The translations under genes and the position numbers were made by a program. A DNA stretch of 64,000 bases from positions 1-64,000 of the forward strand of contig JANRIO010000037.1 in NCBI GenBank assembly GCA_033764875.1, in the 5' to 3' direction. The stretch comes from AWTP1-13 sp033764875. Lineage in GTDB: Bacteria > Pseudomonadota > Alphaproteobacteria > Rhizobiales > Hyphomicrobiaceae. This document shows positions 29,533 to 38,878 of this stretch, piece by piece. Under the pieces are notes generated by a model. It made no database searches and had not been told where the DNA came from. It saw nothing but the letters and a program-made list of their open reading frames with translations. Every line of letters begins with the position of its first letter. Within the stretch, counting starts at the first letter, position 1.

Positions 29533-30798
29533 ATGGCCCTCGGTCAGTCCCACACGCGCCAGAAGACCTTCGTCGCCGGTCTGCTCGACATCGGCACGGC
29601 CAAGACCGCCTGCCTCATCGTCGAGTTCTCCGCCCCCGGCGTGCCGCTGCGCGTGCTGGGCGGCGGCACCAGCCCGACGCGCGGCCTCAAGGCCGGCGTC
29701 GTCGTCGAGATGGACGGCGTCGAGCAGGCCGTGCGCGGCGCCGTCGGCGAGGCCGAGGCGCAGGCGCAGCTCACGCTCGAGGATGTGACGCTCGCGGTCG
29801 CCTGCGGGCGCGTCAAGGCCGCCACGTTTGCCGCCGAGAGTGCCATCGAGCGCTACACGGTGAGCGAGGCCGATGTCGCGCGCCTGATGCACGCGGGCCG
29901 GGCCTTCGCCGAGAAGGACGGCCGCGTCCTGCTGAGCCTCGAGCGCATCGCGACGCGCATCGACGGTGCCGCGTGCCCGGCCGATCCGGGCGGCTTCGCC
30001 GGCCGCATCCTGTCGGCGGACCTCGTCGCCGTCAGCGCCGACGAGCCGCCGATCGGCAACCTCATGCACGTCGTGGAGCGCGCCTGGCTCGCCACCGCCG
30101 CTCTCGTTCCCGCGCCGCTCGCCGCCGGCTTCGGCGCCACGCGGGCCCAGGCCCGCCGCCAGAGCGTCATCGTCGTCGACATCGGCGCCGGCACCACGCT
30201 GGTCGCCATGTTCGTCGGCGGGCACCTCGTCGCCGGCGACGTCATCCCCGTCGGCGGCAACCACATCACCTTCGACATTGCGCGCGCCCTGCAGGCCCCG
30301 GTGCTCGAGGCCGAGCGAATCAAGAAGGAATGTGGCACACTGGCGCGCACTGTGACCGACGCCGAGACATTGCTCGCCTACCAGGGCGCCGGCCCATCCG
30401 CGCATGCCGCAGAGCCGCGGCGTCTGGAGACCACGCGCTGGGCCCTGAGTGAGATCATCGAGCACCGCGTGGCGGGCATTTTCGCCCACGTCGGCGAGCG
30501 CATCGAGCGATCCGGCCTGGCCCACTACGTAACGGGGCCGCTGGTGCTGACGGGCGGCACCAGCCTCATTCCCGGCATCGCCGAGCTGGCGCACGCGACG
30601 TTCGACAGGCCGGTCGAGGTGAGCGCGGCTTTTCCCTTGCCGGGGCTCCCGCCGGCGCTCTCCGGGCCGGCTTTTGCGACGGTTGCCGGCATGGCGATGC
30701 TGGAGCCGCAGTTGGCGTTTCGCGCCGCCTCGGGCGTCAGCGCGCAGCAGGGCGGCTACCTGCAGCGCGTCGGCCGCTGGTTGCGGCGAAGCTCATGA
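29533..30798 (+). CDS. ftsA: Cell division protein FtsA
   Basis: A 421-residue actin-like ATPase that tethers FtsZ to the membrane. Phosphate 1 motif is AGLLDIGTAKTACLIVEF near residues 14-31, phosphate 2 is VIVVDIGAGTTLVAMFVGG near 215, and the adenosine motif is LVLTGGTSLIPGI. The SHS2/1C domain lies between them. The C-terminus GGYLQRVGRWLRRSS is the amphipathic membrane-targeting helix. ATG 29533 has GAGGTG 6 bp upstream. Spacing to ftsQ is 10 bp and to ftsZ 85 bp. Confidence 0.97.
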   Translation: MALGQSHTRQKTFVAGLLDIGTAKTACLIVEFSAPGVPLRVLGGGTSPTRGLKAGVVVEMDGVEQAVRGAVGEAEAQAQLTLEDVTLAVACGRVKAATFAAESAIERYTVSEADVARLMHAGRAFAEKDGRVLLSLERIATRIDGAACPADPGGFAGRILSADLVAVSADEPPIGNLMHVVERAWLATAALVPAPLAAGFGATRAQARRQSVIVVDIGAGTTLVAMFVGGHLVAGDVIPVGGNHITFDIARALQAPVLEAERIKKECGTLARTVTDAETLLAYQGAGPSAHAAEPRRLETTRWALSEIIEHRVAGIFAHVGERIERSGLAHYVTGPLVLTGGTSLIPGIAELAHATFDRPVEVSAAFPLPGLPPALSGPAFATVAGMAMLEPQLAFRAASGVSAQQGGYLQRVGRWLRRSS

Positions 30799-30883
30799 GG
30801 ACGCGCGCTCACAGCCAAGGGCAAGGTTGCTCAGGCAGTCTCGGTCAGCCGGAACGGCCGCAAGCGAGGTTGAGGACATCGAC

Positions 30884-32380
30884 ATGAAGCCCCGTATCCA
30901 GGTCATCGGCGTCGGCGGAGCCGGCGGCAATGCCGTCAACAACATGATCTCGGCCGGCCTCAAGGGGCCCGAGTTCGTGGTCGCCAACACCGACGCGCAG
31001 GCGCTCGCCGCCTCGACCGCCGACAAGCGCATCCAGCTGGGCGTTAGCCTCACCGAGGGCATGGGCGCAGGCTCCAAGCCCGAGATCGGCGAGGCCGCGG
31101 CCGAGGAGGCCATCGAGGAGATCCGGGCCACCGTGAAGGGTGCCCACATGGTCTTCGTCGCCGCCGGCATGGGCGGCGGCACCGGCACCGGCGCCGCCAG
31201 CGTCATCGCGCGCGTGGCCCGCGAGTTCGGCATTCTCACCGTCGCCGTGGTGACGAAGCCCTTCACGTTCGAAGGCTCCAGGCGCATGCGCGTGGCCGAG
31301 GCCGGCATCGCCGATCTCAAGCAGCACGTCGACACGCTGCTCGTGATCCCCAACCAGAACCTGTTCCGCCTCGCCACCGACCGCACGACCTTCACCGAGG
31401 CCTTCCTGCTCGCCGACCAGGTGCTCTACTCGGGCATCGCCTGCATCGTCGATCTCATCGTCAAGGAGGGGCTGATCAATCTCGATCTCGCCGACGTCAG
31501 GACGGTGCTCACCGGCATGGGCACGGCGATGATGGGCACCGGCGAGGCCTCCGGCGAGCAGCGCGCCCTCTATGCCGCCGAGGAGGCCATCGTGAACCCG
31601 CTCCTGGACGAGGTGACGCTCAAGGGCGCCCGCAGCCTGCTGCTGTCCATCACCGGCGGCCCGGACCTGACCCTCTGGGAGGTCGACGAGGTTGCCAACC
31701 GCGTCCGCCAGGAGGTCGATGCCGACGCCAACATCATCGTCGGCGCCACCTTCGACGACAGCCTAGGCGACCGCGTACGGGTCTCCATCGTCGCCTCCGG
31801 CATGGCCCGCGCGGGCGTGCATCCGCCGAGCCTGCCGCCACCGCACGAGTTGCAGGGCCGCATCGCCCAGGCCATGGGCCAGGCCCAGCCGCCGCCGGTG
31901 CCGCCCGCCGCTGCCGGCAAGTCGCCCGTCGCCCGCGCCCGTGCGCTGGGCTGGCAGGCGCCGGGCGGCGTCCTCATTCGCGAGGCCGCTCCACAGCTTG
32001 GCGGCCAGCCCGCCGAGCCCGGCGCTGGGAGCGACGACCCGAATCATGCCACGTTGGATCAGCATCCGGAGCATCGGCATCGCCGCCTTCCGGATGTCGC
32101 AACATCCATGTTGAAATCTGCCCGCGACTACTGGGTCCGTGGCGAGGGCGAGCCTAGACTGGAGGCTGACCAGGTGCAGCCGGCGTCCTCTCCCGAGTCT
32201 CAAGACCCGGGAGCAAAGACGAGCCTGCTCAAAAGGTTGGCCAGCGCGGGCAAAGTTCGTACGGGGGCCGCCACGCCCCACGCGCCGCCATCCGCGCATC
32301 GCGAGGTTGATGCCGAGGTGCCCGAGCGGCCGGCCGAGTTGCCGGTGTTCTTCGGTCGCAGTAAAGGCGCTCAGCGTTGA
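30884..32380 (+). CDS. ftsZ: Cell division GTPase FtsZ
   Basis: A 498-residue tubulin-like GTPase forming the Z ring. It starts MKPRIQVIGVGGAGGNAVNN, without the 10-15 residue leader common in alphaproteobacteria. The GTP tubulin signature GMGGGTGTGAASVIA is near residue 103 and the T7 synergy loop is LINLDLADVRTVLTGMG. A long proline- and alanine-rich linker follows from about residue 315. The extreme C-terminus, ELPVFFGRSKGAQR, stands where the conserved IPAFLRRQ-type tail peptide is expected and differs from it. ATG 30884 has TGAGGA 8 bp upstream. Confidence 0.97.
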   Translation: MKPRIQVIGVGGAGGNAVNNMISAGLKGPEFVVANTDAQALAASTADKRIQLGVSLTEGMGAGSKPEIGEAAAEEAIEEIRATVKGAHMVFVAAGMGGGTGTGAASVIARVAREFGILTVAVVTKPFTFEGSRRMRVAEAGIADLKQHVDTLLVIPNQNLFRLATDRTTFTEAFLLADQVLYSGIACIVDLIVKEGLINLDLADVRTVLTGMGTAMMGTGEASGEQRALYAAEEAIVNPLLDEVTLKGARSLLLSITGGPDLTLWEVDEVANRVRQEVDADANIIVGATFDDSLGDRVRVSIVASGMARAGVHPPSLPPPHELQGRIAQAMGQAQPPPVPPAAAGKSPVARARALGWQAPGGVLIREAAPQLGGQPAEPGAGSDDPNHATLDQHPEHRHRRLPDVATSMLKSARDYWVRGEGEPRLEADQVQPASSPESQDPGAKTSLLKRLASAGKVRTGAATPHAPPSAHREVDAEVPERPAELPVFFGRSKGAQR

Positions 32381-32620
32381 TTTTGCACTGCAACTCGTGA
32401 GGTGAGTCTTAGCGGTAACAGAGCGTAAGAAACCGTGATTTGTCCCCAATCAATACAACACAGTATCGTCTGATTCACGAACCGGGCGAAAATCGGCGGA
32501 AGGCCAAGTGTCTAGGCCTTCAAAGTTTGGGGCGCCGAGCTGCGGTAAGACTGGGGGAGCCGAGAGGATTCGCGTGGGGCACGCAGTTCTCTAGGCCTGG
32601 GGATCGAGGGAAGCTTCCAT

Positions 32621-33574
32621 ATGTCGAAGCGATTCATCGGCTCGCGACAGACGACGATTGGCCGCGAGATCGAGCTATCTGGGACCGGAGTGCACAGCGG
32701 TGCACCAGTCGCGATGGTTCTTCATCCAGCCGAAGCCGATGTCGGGTACCGCTTTCTGGTCAGTAAACGCGGCCGAATCGTGGCGGAAATTCAAGCAGAT
32801 GTCCGCGCCGTAAAAAATTTGACCCTGTGCACAGTGATCGGCGACGAGACGGGCGTCACGGTCGGCACCATCGAGCACCTTCTGGCGGCCCTGCGCGGTC
32901 TCAATATCGACAACTGCTACATCGAGATCGACAGCCGCGAAGTTCCCATCATGGACGGCTCCAGCGCCGCGTTCGTCGCCGCTCTGGACGAGGCCGGCAT
33001 CCGCGAGCTTCCGCAGCCCCGCAAATTCATCAAGGTTCTCAAGCCTGTCCGCGTGCAGGACGGCGATTGCTGGGGCGAGCTGACCCCGCATGCCAGCTTC
33101 AATATCGACGTCGAGATCGATTTCCCGACGCCGCTCATCGGCAAGCAGCGCCTGGCGCTCGAGATCAACGCCGGCTCCTTCCGCAACGAGCTGTCGCGGG
33201 CCCGCACCTTCGGCTTCATGCGCGATGTCGAGAACCTGTGGAAAGCCGGTTTGGCGCTTGGCGCCTCTCTCGAGAACACGGTGGCGCTGGCCGACGACCG
33301 CATCATGAACCCCGAGGGCCTGCGCTACCCGCAGGAGTTCGTGCGCCACAAGGCGCTCGACGCGGTGGGCGATCTGGCCCTTGCCGGCGCCCCCCTTCTG
33401 GCCTCGTTCCGCTCCGTGCGCGGCGGCCATCGTCTCAACGCCCGCGTGCTGCAGGCTCTGTTCGCCGATGCCGAGGCCTGGACCATGGTGCGTGCGCCTT
33501 GGGTGCGCGATGCCATTCCCGCCGAGGTTGCGGTCGGCCTGCCTGCCGTCAACTTCGCCGCGGACCGCTCCTGA
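32621..33574 (+). CDS. lpxC: UDP-3-O-acyl-N-acetylglucosamine deacetylase LpxC
   Basis: A 317-residue zinc deacetylase, the committed step of lipid A synthesis. Visible are TIGREIELSGTGVHSGAPV at the N-terminus, the zinc histidine in GTIEHLLAALRGL near residue 88, IMDGSSAAFVAALDEAGI, and the second zinc group HKALDAVGDLALAGAPLL near residue 245 with the catalytic HRLNARVLQAL. The 240-bp spacer from ftsZ is less GC-rich than its surroundings and probably carries a promoter, but no clear boxes were picked. Following ftsZ is the conserved order. Confidence 0.97.
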   Translation: MSKRFIGSRQTTIGREIELSGTGVHSGAPVAMVLHPAEADVGYRFLVSKRGRIVAEIQADVRAVKNLTLCTVIGDETGVTVGTIEHLLAALRGLNIDNCYIEIDSREVPIMDGSSAAFVAALDEAGIRELPQPRKFIKVLKPVRVQDGDCWGELTPHASFNIDVEIDFPTPLIGKQRLALEINAGSFRNELSRARTFGFMRDVENLWKAGLALGASLENTVALADDRIMNPEGLRYPQEFVRHKALDAVGDLALAGAPLLASFRSVRGGHRLNARVLQALFADAEAWTMVRAPWVRDAIPAEVAVGLPAVNFAADRS

Positions 33575-33854
33575 CGCTCGGGCGGCCCGGGACCGCATGC
33601 CGCGCGAAAGCCACACACCCCGCGTAATCACGGGCGCGGGTTGCCAAGACCAAGATTCTGCCGCAGGACTCTACCAGGCTCGCGCGTTAGTCGTGGATTG
33701 AGTTCACGAGAGCATGCCGCGTCAGGCCGTCTATGGTTGGGCCCTTGGTCGGGCGAGGGCGCGAGAGGCGGGCTGGCGAGGCCGGGTCGTGAAGCAATCT
33801 GAACGGGTGCGGGCGCGCGCAACGGGCGCTCCGGGGTCGACGGGAAAAGCGCGT

Positions 33855-34871
33855 ATGGGTGGACTTCGCTTCACAGGCCGGCTGACAGAGGGCGTGAGCC
33901 TGCGCGCACCGGCCATCGCGCTCATGGTGGCCTGCGCCGTGCTCGCCGGCTGCGCCAAGTCCGGCGACAACGCCAAGCTTCTCAACCCCGACCCGCCGGA
34001 CAAGATGTATGCCGAGGCCGATGGCCTTCTCAACCGCGGCTCCTACTCCGACGCTGCGAAGAGGTTCGAGGATCTCGATCGCGACCATCCCTATGCGCCC
34101 GAGGCACGCCGCGCCATCGTGATGGCGTCCTACGCCTACTACAAGGCTGGCAAGTACCCTGAGGCAGTGGCCTCGGCCCAGCGCTACACGACGCTGCATC
34201 CCGGCACCAAGGACGCCGCTCTGGCCCACCACATCATCGCGTCGGCCAACTTCGACGAGATCAAGGATCCGATGCGCGACCAGACGGCGACGCGCAAGGC
34301 CCTTGCCGAGCTGAAGACGCTGCGCCAGCGCTACCCCGACAGTCCCTACGCCAAGCAGGCCGAGAACCGCATCCGCATCGCACTCGATGTGCTCGCTGCC
34401 AACGAGATGACGGTCGGCCGCTACTATCAGAACCAGGCCAATCCGGCCGCTGCCATCAACCGCTACAAGGTCGTGGTCACGGAGTACCAGACCACGGCCC
34501 ACGTCGAGGAGGCGCTCTACCGGCTGTGCGAGGCCAACATGGCGCTCGGCATCGTCACCGAGGCGCAGTCGGCCGCGGCGGTCCTTGGGCACAACTTCCC
34601 CAACTCGCAGTGGTACAAGCACGCCCATACGCTTCTCAAGAGCGGCGGCGTCAGCCCGCAGTTGAACCAGGGCTCCTGGATCGGCAACGCCTTGAAGGCG
34701 CTGACGCCGAGCTTCCAGCAGAAGAAACCCGAGGTGAAGCCGCAGGCCCCGAGCCCCGGCATGCCGACGCCCGAGCAGATGCCGGCGCCGCGCACCCCGG
34801 TGCCTGCCGAGGACGTGCCGACCGCCTCGACCACCAAGTCCAAGCCGACCCTGGGCTTCGCCCAGAACTGA
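33855..34871 (+). CDS. bamD: Outer membrane assembly lipoprotein BamD
   Basis: A 338-residue lipoprotein of the BAM complex that inserts beta-barrel proteins. The signal (RAPAIALMVACAVLAGC) ends in the lipobox LAGC near residue 34. Five TPR-like units follow: DKMYAEADGLLNRGSYSDAA, the Arg-rich turn YAPEARRAIVMASYAYYKAG and so on to YRLCEANMALGIVTEA. A proline-rich tail of about 60 residues replaces the short E. coli end. ATG 33855 gives the signal; the 280-bp spacer before it has no recognised gene. In many relatives recN follows; here ligA does. Confidence 0.93.
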   Translation: MGGLRFTGRLTEGVSLRAPAIALMVACAVLAGCAKSGDNAKLLNPDPPDKMYAEADGLLNRGSYSDAAKRFEDLDRDHPYAPEARRAIVMASYAYYKAGKYPEAVASAQRYTTLHPGTKDAALAHHIIASANFDEIKDPMRDQTATRKALAELKTLRQRYPDSPYAKQAENRIRIALDVLAANEMTVGRYYQNQANPAAAINRYKVVVTEYQTTAHVEEALYRLCEANMALGIVTEAQSAAAVLGHNFPNSQWYKHAHTLLKSGGVSPQLNQGSWIGNALKALTPSFQQKKPEVKPQAPSPGMPTPEQMPAPRTPVPAEDVPTASTTKSKPTLGFAQN

Positions 34872-35001
34872 CGGGCGGCCGCCGGGCCCTGCTCCGCAGA
34901 CTGTCGATGACGTCTGCATGCCGTCACTTTCGGCTGGCCACCGCCCGAGGCCTCATGCTGTCTTGCGCGCCATCGCCGCCAAGCACGTGACCGACACGCC
35001 C

Positions 35002-37140
35002 ATGACCGCAAAGCAGAACACGCCCAAGCCCGTCGAGCACCTGAGCGAGGCGGAGGCCAACCGCGAGCTCCACGACCTCGCCCGCGAGATCCGGCGCCAC
35101 GACGACCTCTACTACGCCAGCGACGCCCCGGAGATCTCGGACGCCGAGTACGACGCGCTGCGCCAGCGCAACGCCGCCATCGAGGCGCGCTTTCCGGCCC
35201 TGGTGCGCCCCGACAGCCCCACGCACCGCATCGGTGCAGCGCCCGTCGAGGCCTTCGGCAAGATCCGCCACGCCGTGCCGATGCTGTCCCTCGGCAATGC
35301 CTTCAGCGACGAGGACGTGACCGACTTCCTCCAGCGCGTGCGCCGCTTCCTTGGCCTCGGCGCCGAGGCGACGGTCGAGCTGACGGCGGAGCCGAAGATC
35401 GACGGGCTGTCCATCTCCCTCACCTATCAGGGCGGCGAGCTCGTGCAGGCCGCCACCCGCGGCGACGGCGAGGAAGGCGAGAACGTCTCGGCCAACGTGC
35501 GCACCATCAAGGAGATCCCGCACCGGCTGAAGGGCCGCAACGTGCCGGACGAGATCGAGATCCGGGGCGAGATCTACCTTGGCCACGCCGACTTCGAGCG
35601 TCTCAACGCCGAGCAGGCATCGGCCGGCGCCAAGGTGTTCGCCAACCCGCGCAACGCCGCCGCGGGCTCGCTGCGCCAGCTCGATCCGTCCATCACGGCC
35701 AGGCGCCCCTTGCGCTTCTTCGGCTACGCCTGGGGGGCGGCGAGCGCGCTTCCCGCCGACACCCAGGCCGGCGTGGTGAAGGCCTTCGCAGGCTGGGGCA
35801 TCCCCACCAACCCGCTGATGAAGCTGTGCCGCAGCGTCGAGGACATCCTCGCCTACTACCACGAGATCGGGCTCACCCGGGCGAGCCTCGGTTACGACAT
35901 CGATGGCGTCGTCTACAAGGTCAACCGCCTCGACCTGCAGGAGCGCCTGGGCTTCGTCTCGCGCGCCCCCCGCTGGGCCATCGCGCACAAGTTCCCGCCG
36001 CAGGAGGCGACCACCCGGCTCAACGGCATCGACATCCAGGTCGGCCGCACCGGCGCGCTGACGCCGACGGCGCGGCTCGAGCCCGTCACCGTCGGCGGCG
36101 TCGTCGTCTCCAACGCGACGTTGCACAACGAGGACGAGATCGCCCGCAAGGACATCCGCGTCGGCGACCTCGTGATCCTGCGCCGCGCCGGCGACGTCAT
36201 CCCGCAGGTCATCGGTGTCGTGCGCGAGAAGCGCCCGCCGGGCACGAAGCCGTACGTCTTTCCCGACCGCTGCCCGGTCTGCGGCAGCCACGCCGTGCGC
36301 GAGGCCGACGCGAAGACGGGCAAGACCGACGTCGTGCGCCGCTGCACCGGCGGCCTGATCTGCCCGGCGCAGGCCAAGGAGCGCCTCAAGCACTTCGTCT
36401 CCCGCAACGCCTTCGACATCGAGGGGCTCGGCGACAAGCAGATCGAGCAGTTCTTCGACGACGGCCGCATCATGAAGCCGGCCGACATCTTCACCCTCGA
36501 GGCGCGCGAGGCGCGCAAGCCCGAGGCCGCGCAGCTCGTCAACCAGAAGGGCTTCGGCGCCAAGTCCGTCGAGAAGCTGTTCAAGGCCATCGAGGCCCGC
36601 CGCCGCATCGCGCTCGACCGCTTCATCTTCGCCCTCGGCATTCGCCACGTCGGCGAGACTACGGCCCGCGACCTGGCCAAGGCGCTGGGCAGCATCGAGG
36701 CCTTCAGGCAGGCGGTGGCCGGCGCCGTCAAAGGCGGCCGCGGCAGCGAGGCCTATGCCGACCTCGACAACATCGAAGGCATCGGCGAGACGGTCGTCGA
36801 CGCCCTCATCGACTTCTACGACGAGCCGCACAACCGGGAGGTGCTCGACGAGCTTCTCGACCATGTCGAGGTCGAGCCCTTCGTGCACACGCGCGCCGCC
36901 TCCTCCCCCGTCGTCGACAAGGTCGTTGTCTTCACCGGCACTCTCGAGAGGATGTCGCGCGGCGAGGCCAAGGCGCTGGCCGAGCGCCTCGGCGCCAAGG
37001 TGACGGGCTCGGTCTCCGCCAAGACCGACTACGTGGTTGCCGGCTCCGACGCCGGCTCGAAGCTGACCAAGGCCCGCGAGCTCGGCGTCAAGGTGCTGAC
37101 GGAGGCGGAGTGGCTGGCGCTCGTCGGGCACGCCGGCTGA
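35002..37140 (+). CDS. ligA: NAD+-dependent DNA ligase LigA
   Basis: A 712-residue NAD-dependent ligase sealing nicks in replication and repair. Domain Ia has DDLYYASDAPEISDAEYDAL; the adenylated lysine is in TAEPKIDGLSISL near residue 133; the OB fold holds VGRTGALTPTARLEPV; the zinc finger is CPVCGSHAVR with RCTGGLICPAQ; the helix-hairpin-helix region covers about 500-590 and a BRCT domain closes the protein (KVVVFTGTLERMSRGEAKAL). ATG 35002 is used; GTG 34987 is possible and neither has a strong ribosome site. Confidence 0.97.
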   Translation: MTAKQNTPKPVEHLSEAEANRELHDLAREIRRHDDLYYASDAPEISDAEYDALRQRNAAIEARFPALVRPDSPTHRIGAAPVEAFGKIRHAVPMLSLGNAFSDEDVTDFLQRVRRFLGLGAEATVELTAEPKIDGLSISLTYQGGELVQAATRGDGEEGENVSANVRTIKEIPHRLKGRNVPDEIEIRGEIYLGHADFERLNAEQASAGAKVFANPRNAAAGSLRQLDPSITARRPLRFFGYAWGAASALPADTQAGVVKAFAGWGIPTNPLMKLCRSVEDILAYYHEIGLTRASLGYDIDGVVYKVNRLDLQERLGFVSRAPRWAIAHKFPPQEATTRLNGIDIQVGRTGALTPTARLEPVTVGGVVVSNATLHNEDEIARKDIRVGDLVILRRAGDVIPQVIGVVREKRPPGTKPYVFPDRCPVCGSHAVREADAKTGKTDVVRRCTGGLICPAQAKERLKHFVSRNAFDIEGLGDKQIEQFFDDGRIMKPADIFTLEAREARKPEAAQLVNQKGFGAKSVEKLFKAIEARRRIALDRFIFALGIRHVGETTARDLAKALGSIEAFRQAVAGAVKGGRGSEAYADLDNIEGIGETVVDALIDFYDEPHNREVLDELLDHVEVEPFVHTRAASSPVVDKVVVFTGTLERMSRGEAKALAERLGAKVTGSVSAKTDYVVAGSDAGSKLTKARELGVKVLTEAEWLALVGHAG

Positions 37141-37346
37141 GCGGCACGAGGCCCGTCTCGCTGTGCAGCCGCGAGGCACCCGCTGCACAGCAGTAAATTA
37201 TTGTAAAATAACGGTAAACCTTAAACCATTCGGACACTTTTGCCGCCCGTTGCCAAGGTCGCCGCGCAGTTCTTTTCCGATCGCTCGGAATTCCGTCCTA
37301 GAGTCGGTCTACGAGTGTATGCGGATGGATCCGGAGAGGACTGCGC

Positions 37347-38336
37347 ATGTTCATGTTCCAAGGCGGCTTCGAGGCGTTCGCGCTGCTCATCCTTGTGCTT
37401 GCGGTCGCCGTGCTGTGGTCGACCGTGAAGGTCGTGCCGCAGGGCTACAACTACACGGTCGAAAATTTCGGCCGCTATACGCGCACCCTGCAGCCGGGGC
37501 TCAACATCCTGGTGCCGGTGATGGAGCGCATCGGCGCCAAGATGAACATGAAGGAGCAGGTGATCGACATCCCTTCGCAGGACATCATCACCCGCGACAA
37601 CGCCATGGTGACCGTGGACGGGGTCAACTTCTACCAGGTGCTGAGCGCCGCCAAGGCCGCCTACGAGGTCGACCGGCTGGAATCGGCCATCATCAACCTG
37701 ACCATGACCAACATCCGCACCGTGATGGGATCCATGGACCTCGACGAGTTGCTCTCCAACCGCGACCAAATCAACGCCCGGCTGCTGCAGGTGGTCGATG
37801 CGGCGACGGAGTCCTGGGGTGTCAAGGTGACCCGCATCGAGATCAAGGACATCGCCCCGCCGCGCGATCTCGTCGACAGCATGGCGCGGCAGATGAAGGC
37901 CGAGCGCGAGAAGCGCGCGCAGATCCTGGAGGCCGAGGGCCTGCGCCAGGGCGCCATTCTCAAGGCCGAGGGCGAGAAGCAGGCCGTGATGCTGGCCGCC
38001 GAGGGCCGCAAGGAGGCGGCCTTCCGCGACGCCGAGGCGCGCGAGCGCGCAGCCCAGGCCGAGGCCCGCGCCACCGAGGTGGTGAGCGAGGCCATCTCGA
38101 AGGGCAACGTGCAGGCGATCAACTACTTCGTCGCCAACAACTACATGAAGGCGCTGGAGGCGATTGCCCGCTCGCCGAACCAGAAGATTCTGATGATGCC
38201 GCTCGAGGCCTCCGCGGTGATCGGCTCCCTCGCTGGCCTCGCCGAGATCACCAAGGAGGCGTTCAACAGCCCCGGCCCGGCCGCCGCACCGGCTGGCGGC
38301 AAGCGCCAGGATCGCGGCAGCGTCCCGAGCACCTGA
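37347..38336 (+). CDS. qmcA: SPFH/Band 7 membrane protein, QmcA-like
   Basis: A 329-residue stomatin-like protein with one N-terminal membrane helix (FALLILVLAVAVLWSTVKV) and a cytoplasmic or periplasmic Band 7 domain (YTVENFGRYTRTLQPGLNIL, IDIPSQDIITRDNAMVTVDG). A long charged coiled coil rich in Ala, Glu and Arg (about 175-250) follows. Such proteins form oligomeric cages that organise membrane microdomains, often with NfeD. GGAGAGGA lies 7 bp before ATG 37347. The 206-bp spacer upstream contains an AT-rich block (TTATTGTAAAATAACGGTAA), a likely promoter region. Confidence 0.92.
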   Translation: MFMFQGGFEAFALLILVLAVAVLWSTVKVVPQGYNYTVENFGRYTRTLQPGLNILVPVMERIGAKMNMKEQVIDIPSQDIITRDNAMVTVDGVNFYQVLSAAKAAYEVDRLESAIINLTMTNIRTVMGSMDLDELLSNRDQINARLLQVVDAATESWGVKVTRIEIKDIAPPRDLVDSMARQMKAEREKRAQILEAEGLRQGAILKAEGEKQAVMLAAEGRKEAAFRDAEARERAAQAEARATEVVSEAISKGNVQAINYFVANNYMKALEAIARSPNQKILMMPLEASAVIGSLAGLAEITKEAFNSPGPAAAPAGGKRQDRGSVPST

Positions 38337-38419
38337 GCGCGCCGTGATGCCCTTTCCTCGCCTGCGGGGAGAGGGCCGTGGTACGCGTGGTGTGCACGCG
38401 CTGCGGATGGAGAAGGGCG

Positions 38420-38878
38420 ATGTCTAACCTCGTGAGCCTGCTCGCCAGTTTCGGACCGTGGAGCTGGTTCATATTCGCGGTGGGTCTGTTCACGCTCGAG
38501 ATGATCGTGCCGGGCGTGCACTTTCTCTGGTTCGGAGTGGCCGCCATTGCCACCGGCGCCCTGGCGCTGGCCACGGGCATCACCTGGCCGTTTCAGCTCC
38601 TCGCCTTCGGTGCCTTGGCCGTCGCCACCGTGTTCTGGGTGCGCCGCTTCGTGCGGCCCGACGTGGCGGTGAGCGACCTGCCCGATCTCAACGCCCGCGG
38701 CCGCAGCTATATCGGCCGCTCGGTGCTGGTCGAGGTCCCGATCGAGAACGGCCGCGGCAAGGTGCGCGTGGGCGACACGCTGTGGAGTGCGGAAGGGCCG
38801 GACACGCCGGCCGGCGCCCGCGTACGCGTGACCGGCGCGCGCGGCATCGTACTCACCGTCGATCATGCGGCCGCGTGA
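38420..38878 (+). CDS. NfeD-family membrane protein
   Basis: A 152-residue protein with two or three hydrophobic segments (WSWFIFAVGLFTLEMIV, LWFGVAAIATGALALATGI, FQLLAFGALAVATVFWV) and a C-terminal OB-fold domain (GRSVLVEVPIENGRGKVRVG). It is the usual partner of Band 7 proteins in membrane microdomain assembly. ATG 38420 is preceded by GGAGAAGGG. It follows qmcA by 83 bp and overlaps the next gene by 14 bp. Confidence 0.9.
   Translation: MSNLVSLLASFGPWSWFIFAVGLFTLEMIVPGVHFLWFGVAAIATGALALATGITWPFQLLAFGALAVATVFWVRRFVRPDVAVSDLPDLNARGRSYIGRSVLVEVPIENGRGKVRVGDTLWSAEGPDTPAGARVRVTGARGIVLTVDHAAA

Noticed and set aside
34924..37188. 754-codon minus-strand frame opposite ligA
   Set aside because: Antisense to a complete DNA ligase; no motif.
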